A stretch of DNA of 64,000 nt from the NCBI RefSeq assembly GCF_900113225.1, contig NZ_FOZE01000001.1, forward strand, positions 1,674,001 through 1,738,000. The letters run 5' to 3'. Below, in pieces: positions 61,424 through 64,000 of this stretch. The notes under the pieces are model-generated. The model was not told the DNA's origin and searched no databases. It was given only the letters and a program-made list of their open reading frames with translations. The position numbers and the translations under genes were made by a program. How positions within the stretch are numbered: position 1 is the first letter of the stretch; each line of letters begins with the position of its first letter. Source of the stretch: Mitsuaria sp. PDC51 (GTDB taxonomy: Bacteria > Pseudomonadota > Gammaproteobacteria > Burkholderiales > Burkholderiaceae_C).

Positions 61424-62421
61424 CTTCAGCCCAGGCTGCGGCCACCGTCGTGGTGGTCGGCAGCGTCAACATGGACCTCGTGGCCCACGCCGCGCGGCTG
61501 CCCGCGCCGGGCGAGACCCTGATCGGCCAGGCCTTCGCGGGCACCCCCGGCGGCAAGGGTGGCAACCAGGCGGTGGCCGCGTCTCGGCTGGGCGCCGAGG
61601 TGGCGCTGATCGGCCGCGTCGGCATGCGCCAGCATGGCCAGGACCTGCTGGGCGCGCTGGAGGCGGAACGCGTCCACACCCAGGCCGTGCGCCGCGACGA
61701 GGCGGCCTGGCCCGGCGTGGCCGTGATCATGGTCGCCAGCGAGGGCGGCGAGAACGCCATCGTCGTCGTGCCCGGCAGCAATGCGGACCTGGCGCCGGCG
61801 GACGTCGAGCAGGGCGGGGCGCTGCTGCGCCAGGCCCGGGTCGTCGTCGCCCAGCTGGAGGTGCCGGTGCCGGCGATCCAGCGCGCCTTCGAGATCGCCC
61901 GACAGTCCGGCGTGACCACGGTGCTGAACGCCGCGCCGGCGCAGGAGCTGCCGGCCGCCTTGCTGGCGCTGAGCGACTGGCTGGTCGTCAACGAGACCGA
62001 AGCGCTGCAACTGGCGCGCGCGGTGACGCTGCCCGGCGATGCCGACGAACTGACGATCGCGCGCGCGACCGCGGCGCATCTGCGCACGCTGGGGCCGCGT
62101 CACGTGCTGGTGACGCTGGGCGCCGCCGGCGCCTGGCTGCTGTGCGACGCGCATCCCGAGGGCCTGCATCTGGTCGCCGCGCGCGTCGACGCTGTGGACA
62201 CGGTCGGCGCGGGCGACACGCTGGTCGGCGGCCTCGCGGTCGGGCTGGCCGAAGGGCTGGTCGCGGCGCGCGCGGTGGCGCTGGGCCAATCGGCCGCCGC
62301 GATCGCGGTGAGCCGCGCCGGCGTCCAGCAGGCCATGCCCCACCGCTCGGAACTGCCGGAATTGCCCGAGCTCGCTGCGCTCGTCGCGAAGGCGGCACAC
62401 TCCGCCGACGGCAACCCCTGA
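61420..62421 (+). CDS. rbsK: Ribokinase
   Basis: The 333-residue protein is a PfkB-family sugar kinase: VVGSVNMDLVAHAARLPAPG at the N-terminus, GGKGGNQAVAASRLGAEV, VNETEALQL, VTLGAAGAW, and the anion hole/catalytic Asp in VDTVGAGDTLVGGLAVG. The GSxNxD and GGKGxNQA motifs are typical of ribokinase, which makes ribose 5-phosphate. The ATG at 61420 overlaps the lacI stop as ATGA. It would use ribose released by the nucleoside hydrolase encoded next. Confidence 0.93.
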   Translation: MTSAQAAATVVVVGSVNMDLVAHAARLPAPGETLIGQAFAGTPGGKGGNQAVAASRLGAEVALIGRVGMRQHGQDLLGALEAERVHTQAVRRDEAAWPGVAVIMVASEGGENAIVVVPGSNADLAPADVEQGGALLRQARVVVAQLEVPVPAIQRAFEIARQSGVTTVLNAAPAQELPAALLALSDWLVVNETEALQLARAVTLPGDADELTIARATAAHLRTLGPRHVLVTLGAAGAWLLCDAHPEGLHLVAARVDAVDTVGAGDTLVGGLAVGLAEGLVAARAVALGQSAAAIAVSRAGVQQAMPHRSELPELPELAALVAKAAHSADGNP

Positions 62422-62441
62422 CCCTGGAGCGCAGTATTCCC

Positions 62442-63422
62442 ATGGACAGCACGAACCCGGCTTCCGCCCGCATTCCCGTCATCTTCGACACCGACCCCGG
62501 CATCGACGACGCGCTCGCGCTCGCCTTGCTGGCGCGTCATCCGCGCTTCGAGCTGCTGGCCGTCACGACGGCCTTCGGCAACGCGCCGGTCGAGACCACC
62601 ACCCGCAACGCGCGCGGCCTGACCGCGCTCTACCGCCAGGACATCCCGGTCGCCGCCGGCGCCGCCGGCCCGCTGCTGGACAAGCGCCGCCGCAAGGACG
62701 CCGCGCACGTGCACGGCGACGACGGCCTGGGCGGCATGGCCGCCGGCCTGCCCGCGCCGACGCGCCCGCTGGATCCGCGTCCGGCGCATCGCCTGATCTG
62801 CGACCTCGTCAACGCGCGCCCCGGCGAGATCACGCTGGTGGCCGTCGGCCCGTTCACCAACCTGGCGCTGGCGCTGGCCCACGATCCCTCGATCGCCGGC
62901 AAGGTCCGGCGCGTGATCGTGATGGGCGGCGCCTTCGGCCTGAAGGGGCATGGCGGCAACGTCACGCCGGTGGCCGAGGCCAACATCATGGCCGACCCCG
63001 AGGCCGCCGACCAGGTCTTCACCGCGCCCTGGCCGGTCACCATCGTCGGCCTGGACGTGACGCAGGAGGCGATCATGCGCGAGGCCGACCTGGACAGGCT
63101 GCGCGGCCGCGGCGAGGGCGCCGGCGACCTGCTCTGGCAGGCCACGCGGCACTACCAGCAGTTCTACGACGCGCGCGACGGCATCGGCGGCATCTATGCC
63201 CATGACGCGAGCGCCGCGGCGCTGCTGCTGGTGCCGGAGGCCTTCACCCTGCGCGCCGGGCCGGTGCGGGTCGTGCTGGAGGGCATCGCCACCGGCCAGA
63301 CCATCCAGGACTGGCGCAACGAGCACGGCACCGGCACGCCGTGGAGCGGCCACCCGTCGCAGCAGGTCTGCGTCGCGGTCGACGCGGCGCGCGTGCTGGC
63401 GCTGTTCGACGAGATCTTCTGA
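62442..63422 (+). CDS. Inosine-uridine preferring nucleoside hydrolase family protein
   Basis: The 326-residue protein has the calcium-binding signature FDTDPGIDDALAL near the N-terminus, VAVGPFTNLALAL, VMGGAFGLKGHGGNVTPVAEANI and the final Asp region GIYAHDASAAALL. Such enzymes cleave ribonucleosides to base and ribose. The specificity cannot be read. It lies 20 bp after rbsK in the same operon, so released ribose would go directly to ribokinase. Confidence 0.93.
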   Translation: MDSTNPASARIPVIFDTDPGIDDALALALLARHPRFELLAVTTAFGNAPVETTTRNARGLTALYRQDIPVAAGAAGPLLDKRRRKDAAHVHGDDGLGGMAAGLPAPTRPLDPRPAHRLICDLVNARPGEITLVAVGPFTNLALALAHDPSIAGKVRRVIVMGGAFGLKGHGGNVTPVAEANIMADPEAADQVFTAPWPVTIVGLDVTQEAIMREADLDRLRGRGEGAGDLLWQATRHYQQFYDARDGIGGIYAHDASAAALLLVPEAFTLRAGPVRVVLEGIATGQTIQDWRNEHGTGTPWSGHPSQQVCVAVDAARVLALFDEIF

Positions 63423-63501
63423 CGCCGGCGGCGGCCTTCGCCACGCCTTCGAGTTTCAAGACAATGCACGGCGCGCCGACCCGCGCCCCAAGGAGAACCT
63501 G

Positions 63502-64000
63502 ATGACGACCCAAGCCGTGAAGCTGCTGTTGCCCCGCTGGCTGATCACCATGACCCCCGACAGCCCGGTGCTGGAACAGCATGCGCTGGCGATCGAGGGC
63601 GAGCGCATCGCCGCCGTCCTGCCGCGCGACGAGGCGCTCCAGCGCTACGCCGATGCCGAGCGCGTCGAGCTGCCGCACCACGTGCTGATCCCCGGCCTGA
63701 TCAATGCCCACACGCACTCGGCGATGTCGCTGCTGCGCGGCGTGGCCGACGACCTGGCGCTGATGGACTGGCTCAACAACCACATCTGGCCGCTGGAGCG
63801 CCAGTGGGTGAGCGAGGACTGGACCTACCAGGGCTCGCTGCTGTCCGCGGCCGAGGCGTTGCGCGGCGGCGTGACCTACCTCAACGACATGTACTTCTTC
63901 CCCACCGCGATGGCCCGCGCGGCGGTGGACAGCGGCATCCGCGCCGGCGTGTCGATCAACGTGATCGACTTCCCGACCGGCTACGCCGCCAACGCGCAGG
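63502..64000 (+). CDS. MtaD/TRZ-ATZ type amidohydrolase, 5' part only
   Basis: Translation from the ATG at 63502, with an AAGGAGA ribosome site, gives 166 residues before the window ends. It has LLLPRWLITMTPD, the metal-binding PGLINAHTHSAMSLLRG and ADDLALMDWLNNHIWPLE, patterns of S-adenosylhomocysteine/5-methylthioadenosine deaminases and related amidohydrolases. It would deaminate a purine nucleoside or thioether derivative. It is the fourth gene of the LacI-controlled operon; its C-terminal half is outside the window. Confidence 0.88.
   Translation, partial: MTTQAVKLLLPRWLITMTPDSPVLEQHALAIEGERIAAVLPRDEALQRYADAERVELPHHVLIPGLINAHTHSAMSLLRGVADDLALMDWLNNHIWPLERQWVSEDWTYQGSLLSAAEALRGGVTYLNDMYFFPTAMARAAVDSGIRAGVSINVIDFPTGYAANAQ

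Overview
The window is a GC-rich, densely coded chromosomal segment that reads as a betaproteobacterium of the order Burkholderiales, probably close to the Roseateles/Mitsuaria/Rubrivivax group. The species cannot be named from sequence alone. The main reasons are the contiguous TCA block (acnB, a citE-like lyase, mdh, a GntR regulator, sdhCDAB-sdhE-gltA), a Bug-type tricarboxylate receptor, and a queG/tsaE/amiC/mutL/miaA neighbourhood. I saw no rRNA, tRNA, CRISPR array, transposase or phage gene.

Layout. Positions 1-8.0 kb (minus strand): mutL, an RluB/RluF-type pseudouridine synthase with a huge Arg/Asp/Gly-rich tail, miaA, then an ABC ATPase and an FtsX-like permease that runs off the left edge. 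8.0-14.0 kb (plus): a DedA membrane protein, a giant tricorn-like S41 protease, a nucleotidyltransferase and a higBA toxin-antitoxin pair; these separate mutL from amiC. 14.0-17.2 kb: amiC and tsaE (minus), queG (plus). 17.2-22.4 kb: a LysR regulator facing a glutamate/aspartate-type binding protein and an Asp/Glu racemase, then a small membrane protein, an AEC carrier and a Bug receptor. 22.4-24.1 kb: aceA with a long regulated leader and a strong terminator.

24.1-32.3 kb is a signalling block: two overlapping hybrid histidine kinases, one of them a 1702-residue soluble poly-HAMP protein, and a divergent stand-alone receiver. No member has a DNA-binding output domain. 32.3-43.3 kb is accessory metabolism: a UdgX-type uracil-DNA glycosylase, a MarR-GNAT fusion, a TonB-dependent siderophore receptor, a Tat-exported PhoD phosphatase, a TetR regulator with two identical operators, an iron alcohol dehydrogenase, an esterase and a thioesterase-GNAT fusion. 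43.4-47.3 kb is oxidative defence: katG, two small coupled unknown genes and periplasmic Cu/Zn sodC.

47.4-60.3 kb is the TCA cycle block, with a vapBC pair directly upstream of acnB. An identical 14-bp palindrome lies upstream of aceA and in the mdh/gntR divergent region, which suggests that this GntR protein couples the glyoxylate shunt to the TCA block. 60.3-64 kb is a LacI-controlled nucleoside salvage operon: lacI, ribokinase, nucleoside hydrolase and an MtaD-type deaminase cut by the right edge.

The strongest leads are the shared GTCTTATATAAGAC operator, the poly-HAMP phosphorelay without an output protein, the UdgX enzyme, the paired TetR operators, and the unlisted 48-residue gene coupled to an unknown gene after katG. 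No whole new defence or biosynthetic system was evident.
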